A stretch of DNA of 64,000 bases from Tenacibaculum ovolyticum DSM 18103 (GCF_000430545.1 NZ_AUMF01000015.1:1-64000), one strand, 5' to 3'. Shown: positions 7,224-17,912, counted from the stretch's first letter. The notes: a model not told the origin generated them from the sequence alone. A program made the numbers and translations.

Positions 7224-10200
7224 TATTTTAATATTTTAAAAGTATTTGTATTATCAGTTCCTATTTTTAGGATATAAATTCCAGAGTTAAAACCTCTAAA
7301 TGGAATAGACAACTCATTTCCTTGCTTTTGAATTGTTTTTTGTAAAACAAGTTTTCCGCTAACATCAAAAACTTTTATACCTATATTAGAACTCATATCT
7401 GATGGCACTAATAAATCAATAGTATTACCTACTGGATTTCTTTTTAAGAAAACATTATCTATCATTGTCTTAAACACTCCTTCACAACTTTTGGCTGTTT
7501 TAACTTCTAAAACTCCACTTTTAGCAATCTTAACATTAAATGTAGATTGATTAAATGTGTTTATTAAACTTCCATTTAAATAAACATTATATGGTGCTGT
7601 TCCTGAATTTACATTAATTGTATAATCTTTAGATTGTTGATTCTTGGCTACTTTTAATGATACAGTATTTGCTTTTTTAATATTTATTTCAAAGCATTGT
7701 GTATAATTCTTATCATCAACCTTAACACAAATCTCGTAAGAAGCTGGTTTTAAATTTTCAAAAGTTAATGATGTTGTCGTTAGTTGTTTTGTTTCATCTT
7801 TTCCATCACCTTTTAAGGTTACAGTATAACTTACGAACGTTTCTTTTATGTTTACTGTTATCTTCCCATCATTCTCACCTACACAAGTTTCTGATATAGT
7901 TTGAATAGAAATATTGTTTGCTGTTAAATAACTAGTATCGCATACATCTCCTATTCCGTTTCCGTTAGTATCTTTCTGGTCTGAATTTTTAACATTAATA
8001 CAATTATCTACATTATCCATAACACCATCGCTATCGGTATCCTGACAAGCATCTCCTATACCGTTACCGTCACTATCTTTTTGATCTGCATTTGGTGTTG
8101 TTAAACAGTTGTCAATAGAATCTATAACACCATCATTATCGCCATCTTGACAAACATCTCCAACTCCATTACCATCAGTATCTTTTTGATCTGGATTTGA
8201 TATTGTAGGACAATTGTCTTTATCATCCATGATACCATCGTTATCACCATCTTGACAAACATCTCCAACTCCATTACCGTCTCTATCTTTCTGATCTGGA
8301 TTAGCTACTGTTAAACAATTATCTATATTATCCATAACGCCATCGCCATCGGCATCTTGGCAAGCATCTCCTATACCATCACCATCACTATCTTTCTGAT
8401 CTGGGTTTATTTTATTTACACAATTATCATTAATATCTAAAACACCATCACCATCGGTATCTTGACAAACATCACCTATTCCATTACCATCAACATCTGC
8501 TTGATCTGCATTGGCTGTTGTAGGGCAGTTATCGGTATCATTATTAACACCATCACCATCTGCATCTTCTGATGGGTTTAAAAAACTACCTGAAAATATT
8601 CCTCTACCATAAGTTGCTGCAAACACTACATTATCATTTCTTAAATCTAAATCTAAAACAGGTACATTACTCATTCCATTATCTGATCGTTTCCATGTTG
8701 GTGAACTAACATTAAAATTACTTGTTTTCCAAACACCTAAATCGGTACCAATGATTATTTCATTTTCATCATAAGGGTTTTGTATAATTGATTTAACAGG
8801 GATATCTGGTAAATCTCCTTCTTTATTCTCCCAAGTAACACCTCCGTCATTAGAATACCAAACACTTACAACGCCATAATTATGCATTGTAACGAAAATT
8901 TGATTTTCATTTTTCCCAAATTCTATATCAGAAATAGAACCAATAAAGCTAGATCCTGTAATTTCAGACCAAACTCCAGCATCAACATTAGCGTTTTCTA
9001 CTTTTAATAACTTCCCATTTTTTAAACCTAAATAAAGCTTACTAGATGTTGTAGTATATGATGAAATTTTTAATGCAGATGGTGCACTATTCATTAACCC
9101 ATTTGTTAAATCTTTTTTAGTAATTACACCTAACAAACTTGAATATCTTTTTACTATATGATTGTCTCCGCTAGAATAATTTGAATATAAAATATTTAAA
9201 TTAGAATCTAACTCCTCTTGGTTAATAAAATCTCCATTAGAGCTTTCTTCCTCATTAACATCAATTCTGCTATTAGTAGCATAATTATAAAGACTTATAG
9301 ATTGATTATATACATAATTAGTTATATAATATTTATCTGTTCCATCTGTATCAAAAAAACTTGCAGCACCATCACCACCACTAGCGCTGATCGAACTATT
9401 AATACCAGCTGTAGCTTCTCTTATTAATTGAGTACCGTTATCTTGTGCACCTGCTATAAAATATTCGGCACCATTAAATGCTGTTGTTGGTGCAACACCT
9501 ACTGTATAGAATTGTAATGTATTATAATTTTTATTTCTTGCAGAAATGTTTGTTCCTGAATTATTTGAAAAATAAACACCTCCATCATTACTAAAAACCA
9601 TTCTGTTAGATGATGCAAATGCTAATCCGTGTTGATCTGCATGCACATTTTGATAACCAAATCCTCCGTACCAATGTGATAATTGATTCCAGTTTGTACC
9701 TCCATCAGTAGTTTTAAATAAATCAATTCCACCAACATATAAAGTATTTTCATCATTCGGGTCTATTCTTAGTAATAAGTCATAAAATGCTTGCCCTCTT
9801 GTAAAATCAGTAGTATCAATACCGGTATCAGCATCATTTGGTAATGGTAAAGCAGTAATATTTGTAAAATTATCTACTGTTTTAAATATTTTTACTGGCG
9901 CTCCTGGTGTACTTGTCTGTGCCAAAACATATACCGTATTAGGGTTTGTTGGTGATACTGCTATTTCAGTTCTAACACCATCTGTTATTGTATGAACTTT
10001 ATTAAATGTAGTTCCATTTGTGGATTTAAAGATAACGCCACCTCCATCATAAAATGTACTACTTCTTGTTGTACTCAAGTAAATAGAATTATCAGAAGCT
10101 ATTTCCAAATTATTAGGTTCGTGTTCATTTCCTGCCGCTGTTTTAGGTATATTTAGTTGAGAAAAATTAATTCCGTCAACTGATTTATAAACACCAAAAC

Positions 10201-11455
10201 TATCACCCCCTAAAGAAACACCTCCTGTATATCCTGATTCTCCTGCTGCAATATATACTTCTGATTTACCTGAATTATTTCTAACTATTAAATCATTAAT
10301 ATGTTGTATTCCTGACACAATAGTACTGTTTGTTGCACTACTATTTGTTTTACTTAACGTAGCACTAACAGTTCCTAAACCTAATTCGCTTATTATAGCA
10401 TCTCCATCTTTTTTACTAATCATTACAGAAGGAATAGTTACACTTCCAGACCCATCTCCTGCTGCCATATTAAATGGATTCGTATTTTGATTATTAACAA
10501 CTATTACTGCTACTGCACCTGCGTCTTGTGCGTTTTTAGCTTTTGCTGAAAAATTACATGTTCCTCTAACGATTACTGCAATTTTACCGGCTAAACTTGC
10601 TCCGTTCGTAACTGCTTCACAACCATCTTCATTTGGACTTGTGCCATCATTAACCAAAATTAAATCTTTTGTTATTGGAGCTGTTAAATCTCCTCCAAAA
10701 GTATTTGTTAACACAGTTACATAGTCACCAGAAATACTTGCAGGTGAGCTAATTGTTAATTTAGAATTTGTATCTAAAAAAGAAGCTTGGGTGGCACCTC
10801 CAAAAATTTTTGACCATGTATTTCCTCCGTCAACAGTTTTCCAAAGTCCGTCTCCATTTGCATCACCATTTACATACGACTCACCAGTACCTACATAAAA
10901 TATTTTAGAATTATTTGGGTCAACAGCAATACAAGAAACGGCTAAGTTTTCTGGAATTCCTACACGAACCCATTTATTTGACGGATCAGATATTTTTGTA
11001 TTTTTCCATAAACCTCCACTTACACCTCCTGCGAATACAGTTTCGTTAGTAGTATCATTAGGATCAAAAATTAATGCTCTTGTTCTTCCTCCTACATTAT
11101 CGGGCCCTCTTTCTATCCAATTATTGTCTACTTCTCCTGGCGCCCTTTTATTTCCTTTACTTTTATTTAACTTTTCTCGAAGTTTTAAAATATTTTCTTG
11201 GTGAGTTCTTCCTGTAATTGGATTTATTTCACTCAAATATTTTTGTTCAAAAAACGCATTAGGTGGTAAACCTTGTGCTTTTCTTTCTTTTTTAGGAAGT
11301 TTTCCTATTTCTTGAAATGGGTGATTTTTTAAAAATTCAGCATGTTGATTTCTTAGTTTATTAACATCAGCATTTTTAGTATCTATTATTTTAAAGATAC
11401 CGCCAACTATGGCTAATGGTATAAGTAAACCAAAAAAAAGTGTTTTTTTATTCAT
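7223..11455 (-). CDS. Large T9SS-secreted protein: propeller, PA domain, TSP3 repeats
   Basis: A 1410-residue secreted protein. An N-terminal hydrophobic segment serves as signal. Residues ~105-955 carry BNR/sortilin-like propeller repeats (KTVDGGNTWSKIF, KTTDGGTNWNQL, YSNDGGVTWENK), interrupted at about 238-358 by a protease-associated (PA) domain (GKIAVIVRGTCNFSAKAKNAQDAGAVAV broken here by summary). Six thrombospondin type 3 calcium-binding repeats follow (~960-1175: DGDGVxD, DNCP, DGNGIGDVCQD), then an SprB-like segment and a C-terminal T9SS type A sorting domain (~1338-1410, ending in GIYILKIGTDN). The cargo is exported across the outer membrane by the type IX system; the propeller probably binds carbohydrate or protein. 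No catalytic residues are clear. Confidence 0.9.
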   Translation of the reverse strand: MNKKTLFFGLLIPLAIVGGIFKIIDTKNADVNKLRNQHAEFLKNHPFQEIGKLPKKERKAQGLPPNAFFEQKYLSEINPITGRTHQENILKLREKLNKSKGNKRAPGEVDNNWIERGPDNVGGRTRALIFDPNDTTNETVFAGGVSGGLWKNTKISDPSNKWVRVGIPENLAVSCIAVDPNNSKIFYVGTGESYVNGDANGDGLWKTVDGGNTWSKIFGGATQASFLDTNSKLTISSPASISGDYVTVLTNTFGGDLTAPITKDLILVNDGTSPNEDGCEAVTNGASLAGKIAVIVRGTCNFSAKAKNAQDAGAVAVIVVNNQNTNPFNMAAGDGSGSVTIPSVMISKKDGDAIISELGLGTVSATLSKTNSSATNSTIVSGIQHINDLIVRNNSGKSEVYIAAGESGYTGGVSLGGDSFGVYKSVDGINFSQLNIPKTAAGNEHEPNNLEIASDNSIYLSTTRSSTFYDGGGVIFKSTNGTTFNKVHTITDGVRTEIAVSPTNPNTVYVLAQTSTPGAPVKIFKTVDNFTNITALPLPNDADTGIDTTDFTRGQAFYDLLLRIDPNDENTLYVGGIDLFKTTDGGTNWNQLSHWYGGFGYQNVHADQHGLAFASSNRMVFSNDGGVYFSNNSGTNISARNKNYNTLQFYTVGVAPTTAFNGAEYFIAGAQDNGTQLIREATAGINSSISASGGDGAASFFDTDGTDKYYITNYVYNQSISLYNYATNSRIDVNEEESSNGDFINQEELDSNLNILYSNYSSGDNHIVKRYSSLLGVITKKDLTNGLMNSAPSALKISSYTTTSSKLYLGLKNGKLLKVENANVDAGVWSEITGSSFIGSISDIEFGKNENQIFVTMHNYGVVSVWYSNDGGVTWENKEGDLPDIPVKSIIQNPYDENEIIIGTDLGVWKTSNFNVSSPTWKRSDNGMSNVPVLDLDLRNDNVVFAATYGRGIFSGSFLNPSEDADGDGVNNDTDNCPTTANADQADVDGNGIGDVCQDTDGDGVLDINDNCVNKINPDQKDSDGDGIGDACQDADGDGVMDNIDNCLTVANPDQKDRDGNGVGDVCQDGDNDGIMDDKDNCPTISNPDQKDTDGNGVGDVCQDGDNDGVIDSIDNCLTTPNADQKDSDGNGIGDACQDTDSDGVMDNVDNCINVKNSDQKDTNGNGIGDVCDTSYLTANNISIQTISETCVGENDGKITVNIKETFVSYTVTLKGDGKDETKQLTTTSLTFENLKPASYEICVKVDDKNYTQCFEINIKKANTVSLKVAKNQQSKDYTINVNSGTAPYNVYLNGSLINTFNQSTFNVKIAKSGVLEVKTAKSCEGVFKTMIDNVFLKRNPVGNTIDLLVPSDMSSNIGIKVFDVSGKLVLQKTIQKQGNELSIPFRGFNSGIYILKIGTDNTNTFKILK
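7930..8575 (-). repeat. Six tandem thrombospondin type 3 repeats in coding DNA
   Basis: About 105-base units encode a DxDGDGxxDxxDNC...NPDQKDxDGNGxGDxCQ motif roughly six times in the T9SS protein. The copies are similar at DNA level (recurrent ccatcaccatc and tctttttgatctg blocks) and could recombine. The motifs bind calcium in characterised TSP3 proteins. Confidence 0.85.
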
Positions 11456-11542
11456 AGTAAAGTTATATATATTATTAAACAGTTTGTTTTAAAATGACCC
11501 TAACTCATTTAAAAACAAAAAGCAAAAATTATACTATTTCAA

Positions 11543-12880
11543 TTAAATAATATTCCCTGTTAATTTTTTGTGAAGTCTTATTGCAAAACCATCTGACAAA
11601 CCTGATACATAACTACAAATTTGCATTACTCTATCATACAATTCTTCTTTTTCTTGTTGATATTCTTTAGGAAGTAAGTTCAATACTAAAGTATCGTAAT
11701 TAGATTGTGTTCCTTTAAATTTATTATTTAGCGCAGTAACAAAAACATCTAATAGATCGGCAATAATTTTATAGCCCGCTACTTCTTTTTCAACAACATC
11801 TTTACTACGATATATTTTTTCTATACTAATTTTAATTATATCGTTTATCTGCGCTTCATACTTACATTTATCTAATAACGAATTTTCAAAACTTCCGTTC
11901 AAAATGCTTTCTTCATTTTCTAAAAAAATAGCAACTGCCTCGTTAATTAGTACGCCTATTGCTAAAGCTCTTAAGTAGCTTATACGATCTTTTTTATATT
12001 TAAGCGAATGGTATTTTTGACTATCAATTGTATTTTTAACTAACTTAATCATGTATTCTAAAGCATAATCTTCATCTATTAAACCAAGATTAATTCCATC
12101 TTCAAAATCGATAATTGTATAACAAATATCATCAGCAGCTTCTACTAAATATGCTAATGGATGACGATAATATGAGATTCCATCACTTACTTTATTCTTT
12201 AAACCTAAATCATTTGCTACATCTAAGAAAGATGCTTTTTCTGATTGAAAAAAACCATATTTTTTATCAGCAATATGCTTGGTTGGTTTCTTTGGTAATG
12301 ATTCTTTAGGATACTTCATAAATGCTCCTAAAGTTGCATACGATAAACGTAAACCTCCATCAGCCCCTTGATTACTCTCAGTTAAAATTTTAAAACCATT
12401 TGCATTTCCTTCAAAATCTATTAAGTCTTGGTATTCCTTTTCGGTAAGTTGCTCTTTATATTGAAGCCCCTTACCAGTTTTAAAATACTCCCCTATTGCT
12501 TTTTCTCCTGAATGCCCAAAAGGAGGGTTTCCTATATCATGTGTCACCGCTGCTGTTGCCACAATAGCTCCAAAATCATTAAAGGTATATCCTAATGCTT
12601 TAAGGTTTGGATGACGTTCTAACAATTCTTTACCAACTCTTCTTCCCAACGTTCTACCTACAACCGATACCTCTAAGCTATGTGTTAATCTGGTATGTAC
12701 AAAATCCGTTTTAGAAAGTGGAATTACCTGTGTTTTGTCTTGAAGACTACGAAAAGCCGAAGAAAATATAATCCTATCAAAATCTACCTCAAACCCTAAA
12801 CGAGTTTCATCTTGTTTTATGCGTTCTCGTTTTTGTGTATCTCCAAATCGTTTTAACGATAATAATTGCTCCCAGTTCAT
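11543..12880 (-). CDS. dgt: Deoxyguanosinetriphosphate triphosphohydrolase
   Basis: A 445-residue HD-domain dNTPase that cleaves dGTP, and often other dNTPs, to deoxynucleoside and triphosphate. Metal-binding residues H67 (TRLTHSLEV) and H114-D115 (VTHDIGNPPFGH) and the later D in EAADDICY are visible, and the length suits the dGTPase family. It lies near ribonucleotide reductase and thioredoxin, fitting control of dNTP pools. HD dNTPases of this group can also restrict phage, but nothing here shows that role directly. Confidence 0.93.
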   Translation of the reverse strand: MNWEQLLSLKRFGDTQKRERIKQDETRLGFEVDFDRIIFSSAFRSLQDKTQVIPLSKTDFVHTRLTHSLEVSVVGRTLGRRVGKELLERHPNLKALGYTFNDFGAIVATAAVTHDIGNPPFGHSGEKAIGEYFKTGKGLQYKEQLTEKEYQDLIDFEGNANGFKILTESNQGADGGLRLSYATLGAFMKYPKESLPKKPTKHIADKKYGFFQSEKASFLDVANDLGLKNKVSDGISYYRHPLAYLVEAADDICYTIIDFEDGINLGLIDEDYALEYMIKLVKNTIDSQKYHSLKYKKDRISYLRALAIGVLINEAVAIFLENEESILNGSFENSLLDKCKYEAQINDIIKISIEKIYRSKDVVEKEVAGYKIIADLLDVFVTALNNKFKGTQSNYDTLVLNLLPKEYQQEKEELYDRVMQICSYVSGLSDGFAIRLHKKLTGNII

Positions 12881-12998
12881 TCTATTACTATAAGTTTCGT
12901 CGAAAATACTAAAAAAGAAAAGTTTATAACCAATCTTGTTTTATTAATTCTTTGTTTCTAAGGGTAAATTCATAAGGCACTGAATTTTAAATAGTTGT

Positions 12999-13020
12999 TT
13001 TTATACAATATTGTATAAAA
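12999..13020. promoter_or_regulatory. 22-bp perfect palindrome upstream of the Panacea gene
   Basis: TTTTATACAAT followed directly by ATTGTATAAAA is a perfect two-fold palindrome in the dgt/Panacea intergenic region, 28 bases upstream of a TATTTTTG promoter element and about 93 bases before the Panacea ATG. Its position suits an operator for toxin-antitoxin autoregulation or for dgt. AT-richness makes short palindromes cheap, but 22 perfect bases is well above background. Confidence 0.55.
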
Positions 13021-13026
13021 GAACCG

Positions 13027-13055
13027 TTTAATTATTGTATTATTATGTATTTTTG
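13027..13055 (+). promoter_or_regulatory. Candidate promoter of the Panacea operon
   Basis: TATTTTTG (13048-13055) matches the TAnnTTTG -7 element; TTTA at 13027-13030, with a 17-base spacer, is a weak -33 match. It lies about 60 bases before the start codon and just downstream of the 22-bp palindrome. Confidence 0.45.
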
Positions 13056-13113
13056 TGTATATTAATTCTTTCTAGAAGAATACGTATTTATTTTTATTAC
13101 AAATTAAGTAATT

Positions 13114-13614
13114 ATGGGAACAACCAGTTCAGTTGTTAATGAGTTTATAAAACTTGCAAAAAAAACGGATTACGAACTTACCAACATGAAGTTGATAAAG
13201 TTAATGTATATATCGCAAGGGCTTTCTTTGTCTCTTTTAGAGCGCCCATTATTTGAAAATGATGCTATTGAGGCATGGAAATTTGGCCCAGTAATACCAA
13301 GTGTATATCATGAATTTAAACATTTTAAATCGAGTCCTATTACAACGAATTCGGTAATGTTAGATGATGACAATTGGCAACAACTTTCTGAACCTACCTT
13401 AAAGAATGAAGAAGATCAGAAAATTGTACTATTAACATGGCAACTATACCGAGATATTACGGCAAAAGATTTAGTAGATTTAACCCATATGGCAGGAACT
13501 CCATGGAGTTTAACCTACAGGCCAGGTCATAATATTGTTATTAACAACAATCTTATAAAAAGGTATTATGATAGATTTATTATGAACTTAGATAAACAAC
13601 TAAAGAGTGCGTAA
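13114..13614 (+). CDS. Panacea-domain (SocA/DUF4065-type) antitoxin
   Basis: A 166-residue protein matching the Panacea/DUF4065 family along its length: TNMKLIKLMYISQGLSL, an EAWKFGPVIPSVYHEFK core and a closing TPWSLTYRPG. Established knowledge: Panacea domains act as antitoxins (PanA) that neutralise many unrelated toxins (PanT), including small membrane-active ones, and SocA is a proteolytic adaptor antitoxin. Here it overlaps by eight bases a gene for a two-helix membrane protein, the layout expected for a toxin-antitoxin pair. Family call is firm; antitoxin activity is inferred. Confidence 0.85.
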   Translation: MGTTSSVVNEFIKLAKKTDYELTNMKLIKLMYISQGLSLSLLERPLFENDAIEAWKFGPVIPSVYHEFKHFKSSPITTNSVMLDDDNWQQLSEPTLKNEEDQKIVLLTWQLYRDITAKDLVDLTHMAGTPWSLTYRPGHNIVINNNLIKRYYDRFIMNLDKQLKSA

Positions 13615-13933
13615 TAAATTAGACGAATTATTAGAAGAATCTAAGAATCTTCATGTTGATACTACTAAAAAAATAGATAAAAACACTGCCTTAACCGAAC
13701 AAGAGGTTTACGACAGAGTACAAGATCGATATGAACGAAAAAAGTATGCTTTTAGAACCTACCTTTTTTTGTGTGGATTTACAAGTATTATCTTATTAAT
13801 AATTATACTGTCTGGCTTTTCTAAAATAACTAGTTTTAACCTAAATGATAGTGTTTTAATTGCTTTAATTACCTCATCATTAGCAACTATTGTTGGTATT
13901 TTCATACTCGTTATGCGCTATTTATTTAAATAA
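13607..13933 (+). CDS. Two-helix membrane protein, candidate Panacea-linked toxin
   Basis: A 108-residue protein with a GTG start inside the last codons of the Panacea gene (8-base overlap, so coupled translation). Residues 1-50 are charged and probably helical (LDELLEESKNL; EVYDRVQDRYERKK), followed by two transmembrane helices at about 51-70 and 82-105 and a two-residue tail. I do not recognise the family. By position it is the partner of the antitoxin; small two-helix proteins are known among Panacea-neutralised toxins that damage the membrane. It could instead be an unrelated membrane protein. Confidence 0.7.
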   Translation: MRNKLDELLEESKNLHVDTTKKIDKNTALTEQEVYDRVQDRYERKKYAFRTYLFLCGFTSIILLIIILSGFSKITSFNLNDSVLIALITSSLATIVGIFILVMRYLFK

Positions 13934-14245
13934 AATTGCCCATTTCTATTTTTAAAACTCTTTAAAAGAAAAGCATAAGATTCATATATCACTCGTCGCA
14001 TGCACACGAACATCTCTTTTCAACAAGTTTGATGAGTAGTGTTTTTCTAAATTTTTATAGCCTTTCCTTTAATAAAGAGTTCGCACTAAAAGGAATATTT
14101 TTATTGGTTGTAAATTATCATATAATAATATCTGCAATATTAATACGAAAAAAATATTTTTACAATACCCAATACCCCTAACTATTTAATAGGAGTACTC
14201 CTAATAAAATAGATATACCCCTATTTCTATTAACATTTACTTAAC
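13934..14245. other. Gene-free stretch downstream of the Panacea pair
   Basis: I see no convincing coding frame in these bases. Notable parts are a 14-bp palindrome TAGGAGTACTCCTA at 14190-14203, with ACCCCTA on either side of it, and a run of A/T-rich DNA. The nrdA-side terminator follows at 14247. Its length beside a candidate toxin-antitoxin pair may mark an insertion or decay site. Confidence 0.5.
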
Positions 14246-14246
14246 A

Positions 14247-14276
14247 AAAAAGAGAAGCTTTTCAGCTTCTCTTTTT
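14247..14276. terminator. Intrinsic terminator between convergent genes
   Basis: A 12-bp stem, AAAAAGAGAAGC / GCTTCTCTTTTT, with a TTTTCA loop has T runs on both strands. It most likely ends the nrdB-nrdA transcript and could also stop the Panacea operon. Confidence 0.8.
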
Positions 14277-14362
14277 CACTTTTTAATTTAATTGATGTAA
14301 TTACAAATAAGAAAATCTAATTAACAGATTGCTTCACTTTGCTTGCAATAACATATTATCTT

Positions 14363-16762
14363 TTAAGAACCACACATTAAACAATCGTCATCTGGAGCTC
14401 CATTTTTAGAAGCATCAACCATTGCCTTAAACTCTGTAGCACTCATTGGCTCATCTTCTTCGATAACCTCAGCTTTCTTTTCAATATTTAACGTAAACTG
14501 TTTTGCGTTTACAGCAGATTTTGTACGTAAATAGTACATTCCTGTTTTTAAACCAGATTTCCAAGCGTAAAAATGCATAGATGTTAACTTTGCATAATCA
14601 GGATCTTTCATAAATAAGTTTAATGATTGAGATTGATCGATAAAGTATCCTCTATGGCGTGCCATATCGATAATATCTTTCATACTCATTTCCCAAACTG
14701 TTTTATATAAATCTTTTAATTCTTGTGGAATTGTTTCAATATGCTGAATAGATCCGTTTGCACGCATAATATCTTCTTTCATATTGTTATCCCACAAATT
14801 AAGCTCTACTAAGTCTTCTAATAAGTGTTTGTTTACAACAATAAACTCACCAGATAATACTCTACGCGTATAAATATTAGAGGTATATGGCTCAAAAGCT
14901 TCATTGTTTCCTAAAATTTGAGACGTTGATGCTGTAGGCATTGGTGCAACTAATAAAGAGTTACGAACACCATGTTCCATTACTTCTGTACGTAAAGAAT
15001 TCCAATCCCAACGACCACTTAACTCTTCTTCTTTTACTCCCCACATATTGTGTTGAAATTCTCCTTGAGACATTGGAGAACCTTTAAATGTTGAATATGG
15101 CTCTTTTGCTTTTGCCATTTCCATTGATGAGGTTACTGATGCAAAGTATAAAGTTTCAAAAATTTCTTGATTCAACTTCTTAGCTTCTTCAGATGTAAAA
15201 GGCATACGTAACATAATAAATGCATCTGCCAATCCTTGAATTCCTAACCCTACAGGACGGTGACGTACATTAGAGTTTTCTGCTTCAACAACTGGATAAA
15301 AATTTCTATCAATTACCGTATCTAAATTTCTAATTACCTTTTTGGTTACCTTAAATAACTTATCGTGGTCAAAAAACTTATTTCCATTTTCATCTTCACC
15401 AACAAACATTGGTATTGCTATTGATGCTAAATTACATACAGCTACTTCATCTTTAGCTGTATATTCCATAATCTCAGTACATAAATTTGAAGAACGAATA
15501 GTTCCTAAATTTTTCTGATTTGATTTACGGTTAGCAGCATCTTTATATAACATGTACGGTGTACCTGTTTCAATTTGTGATTCTAAGATTTTTTCCCATA
15601 AATCACGCGCTTTAATCGTTTTTCTACCTTTTCCTGCAACCTCATAACTTGTGTACAAACGCTCAAACTCTTCACCATAAGTGTCAAATAAGTGCGGACA
15701 TTCATGTGGACACATCAACGTCCAATCAGCATCATTTTGTACACGTTCCATAAATAAATCAGACATCCACATTGCGTAAAATAAATCACGCGCTCTCATT
15801 TCTTCTTTACCATGATTTTTCTTTAAATCAAGAAAATCAAAAATATCAGCATGCCAAGGCTCTAAATACATTGCAAAAGAACCTTTACGTTTTCCTCCTC
15901 CTTGATCTACATAACGTGCTGTATCATTAAACACCTTTAACATTGGTACAATACCATTTGATGTTCCGTTTGTACCGGCAATATAACTTCCTGTTGCACG
16001 AATATTATGTAAAGACAAACCAATACCTCCTGCAGATTGTGAAATCTTAGCAGTTTGTTTTAATGTATCGTAAATACCTTCAATACTATCATCTTGCATT
16101 TGTAATAAGAAACAAGACGACATTTGTGGTTTTGGGGTACCTGCATTAAATAACGTTGGCGTTGCATGGGTAAAATATTTTTTACTCATTAACTCGTATG
16201 TAGCGATTGCTTCGTCAATATCTTCTTTGTGAATACCTATAGACACACGCATTAACATGTGTTGTGGACGTTCTACAATATTACCGTTTAACTTCAATAG
16301 GTAAGAACGTTCTAATGTTTTAAAACCAAAATAATCATAGTTAAAATCACGATTATAAATAATAGTAGAATCTAATTTATCAGCATTTTTCATGATAATA
16401 TCATATACATCATCTGCTAATAAAGGTGATTTTTTTTCTGTACGTGGATTTACATATTTATATAAATCAACCATCGTTTCAGAAAACGATTTTTTGGTGT
16501 TTTTATGTAAGTTAGATACGGCTATTCTTGCTGCTAATTTAGCATAATCAGGGTGTGCTGTAGTCATAGTTGCAGCTACTTCTGCTGCTAAATTATCTAA
16601 CTCTGAAGTTGTTACTCCATCATATAAACCTTCAATAACACGCATTGCTACCTTTACAGGATCAACAATTTGGTTTAAACCATAGCACATCTTTTTAATT
16701 CTTGCTGTGATTTTATCAAACATCACAGGCTCTTTTCTACCATCTCTTTTTGCTACATACAT
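14363..16762 (-). CDS. nrdA: Ribonucleoside-diphosphate reductase, alpha subunit
   Basis: A 799-residue class I large subunit that reduces ribonucleoside diphosphates to deoxy forms. An N-terminal ATP-cone ([16 protein letters not shown], about 1-90) is the allosteric activity site. Active-site residues line up as C217 (SSCFLL), C428 and E430 (SSNLCTEI), and C443 (AVCNLAS). The C-terminal thioredoxin-accessible pair is C794/C797 in CLMCGS. The nrdB gene lies 178 bases upstream on the same strand and a thioredoxin gene beyond that, so reductant and both subunits are encoded together. Confidence 0.97.
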   Translation of the reverse strand: MYVAKRDGRKEPVMFDKITARIKKMCYGLNQIVDPVKVAMRVIEGLYDGVTTSELDNLAAEVAATMTTAHPDYAKLAARIAVSNLHKNTKKSFSETMVDLYKYVNPRTEKKSPLLADDVYDIIMKNADKLDSTIIYNRDFNYDYFGFKTLERSYLLKLNGNIVERPQHMLMRVSIGIHKEDIDEAIATYELMSKKYFTHATPTLFNAGTPKPQMSSCFLLQMQDDSIEGIYDTLKQTAKISQSAGGIGLSLHNIRATGSYIAGTNGTSNGIVPMLKVFNDTARYVDQGGGKRKGSFAMYLEPWHADIFDFLDLKKNHGKEEMRARDLFYAMWMSDLFMERVQNDADWTLMCPHECPHLFDTYGEEFERLYTSYEVAGKGRKTIKARDLWEKILESQIETGTPYMLYKDAANRKSNQKNLGTIRSSNLCTEIMEYTAKDEVAVCNLASIAIPMFVGEDENGNKFFDHDKLFKVTKKVIRNLDTVIDRNFYPVVEAENSNVRHRPVGLGIQGLADAFIMLRMPFTSEEAKKLNQEIFETLYFASVTSSMEMAKAKEPYSTFKGSPMSQGEFQHNMWGVKEEELSGRWDWNSLRTEVMEHGVRNSLLVAPMPTASTSQILGNNEAFEPYTSNIYTRRVLSGEFIVVNKHLLEDLVELNLWDNNMKEDIMRANGSIQHIETIPQELKDLYKTVWEMSMKDIIDMARHRGYFIDQSQSLNLFMKDPDYAKLTSMHFYAWKSGLKTGMYYLRTKSAVNAKQFTLNIEKKAEVIEEDEPMSATEFKAMVDASKNGAPDDDCLMCGS

Positions 16763-16940
16763 ATTATTACTATTGGTTTTTAATTTGGTTCATAGAGTCA
16801 CTGAAGCATTACACTTATAGTGATTCATACATATTTAATTAATTTTGTTTCTTTTTGAAACGATTATTGACACTAAAGCACAAATATGCTTTAGCTAATT
16901 TTACCGCATGTAGGGGAAAGCAGTATTTTTTCTTTATTAT

Positions 16941-17912
16941 TTAAAAGTCAGCATCAAAGCTAATGTCTCCTGTACCTCCAGATGACACTCCTGCTTTTTG
17001 ATACTCAGAAACTCTTTTTTCGAAGAAATTTGTTTTTCCTTCAAGTGAAATCATTTCCATAAAATCAAATGGATTCGTAGAATTATATTCTTTTTCACAA
17101 CTAAATTCTAATAATAATCTATCGGTTACGTATTCTAAATACTGTGTCATTAATTTAGCATTCATACCAATTAAACTTACAGGTAAAGATTCTGTAATAA
17201 ATTCTCTTTCAATGGTAAGTGCATCAATAATAATTTCACGAATACGGTCTTTTGGTACTTTATTTACAATGTGATGGTTATGTAAATGCACAGCAAAATC
17301 ACAGTGCATTCCTTCATCACGAGAAATTAACTCGTTAGAAAACGCTAATCCAGGTAATAAACCTCTTTTCTTTAACCAAAAAATAGAACAAAATGAACCA
17401 GAGAAGAAAATACCTTCTACTGCTGCAAAAGCAATTAATCGTTCAGCAAACGAATCAGATTCGATCCACTTTAATGCCCAATCAGCTTTCTTTTTAATTG
17501 CAGGAAAAACTTCAATAGCTTTAAACAACCTATCTTTTTCTACATCATCTTTTACATAGGTATCTATTAATAAAGAATAAGTTTCTGAATGAATATTCTC
17601 CATCATTATTTGAAAACCATAAAAGAATTTTGCTTCAGAATATTGAACTTCATTTACAAAATTTTCAGCTAAATTTTCATTAACAATACCATCAGAAGCC
17701 GCAAAAAAAGCTAAAATATGCTTAATAAAATAACGCTCATCATCAGTTAATTTAGTATTCCAATCTGTAATATCTACCGATAAATCAATTTCTTCAGCAG
17801 TCCAGATACATGCTTGCTGTTTTTTATACCATTCCCATAAATCATCATGTTGAATTGGAAAAATTACAAATCTATCTTTGTTTTCTTGTAAAATCGGTTC
17901 GATGGCAGCCAT
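16941..17912 (-). CDS. nrdB: Ribonucleoside-diphosphate reductase, beta subunit
   Basis: A 323-residue ferritin-like radical-bearing subunit, resembling the eukaryotic-type R2. Metal ligands are D43 (WTAEEIDLS), E105 and H108, and the radical tyrosine is Y112 in [12 protein letters not shown], so it is a diiron/tyrosyl-radical enzyme. The C-terminal tail, which docks on NrdA, ends in GDISFDADF. It precedes nrdA on the same strand, 178 bases away, with its promoter presumably in the 294-base gap toward trxA. Confidence 0.96.
   Translation of the reverse strand: MAAIEPILQENKDRFVIFPIQHDDLWEWYKKQQACIWTAEEIDLSVDITDWNTKLTDDERYFIKHILAFFAASDGIVNENLAENFVNEVQYSEAKFFYGFQIMMENIHSETYSLLIDTYVKDDVEKDRLFKAIEVFPAIKKKADWALKWIESDSFAERLIAFAAVEGIFFSGSFCSIFWLKKRGLLPGLAFSNELISRDEGMHCDFAVHLHNHHIVNKVPKDRIREIIIDALTIEREFITESLPVSLIGMNAKLMTQYLEYVTDRLLLEFSCEKEYNSTNPFDFMEMISLEGKTNFFEKRVSEYQKAGVSSGGTGDISFDADF

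Noticed and set aside
9218..9427. Open frames antisense to large repeat-rich genes
   Set aside because: They are shadows of biased composition in the T9SS gene, with no start context or homology-like pattern.
14190..14203. TAGGAGTACTCCTA palindrome in the gap beside nrdA
   Set aside because: Short, isolated and without a promoter; kept only as a note for that gap.
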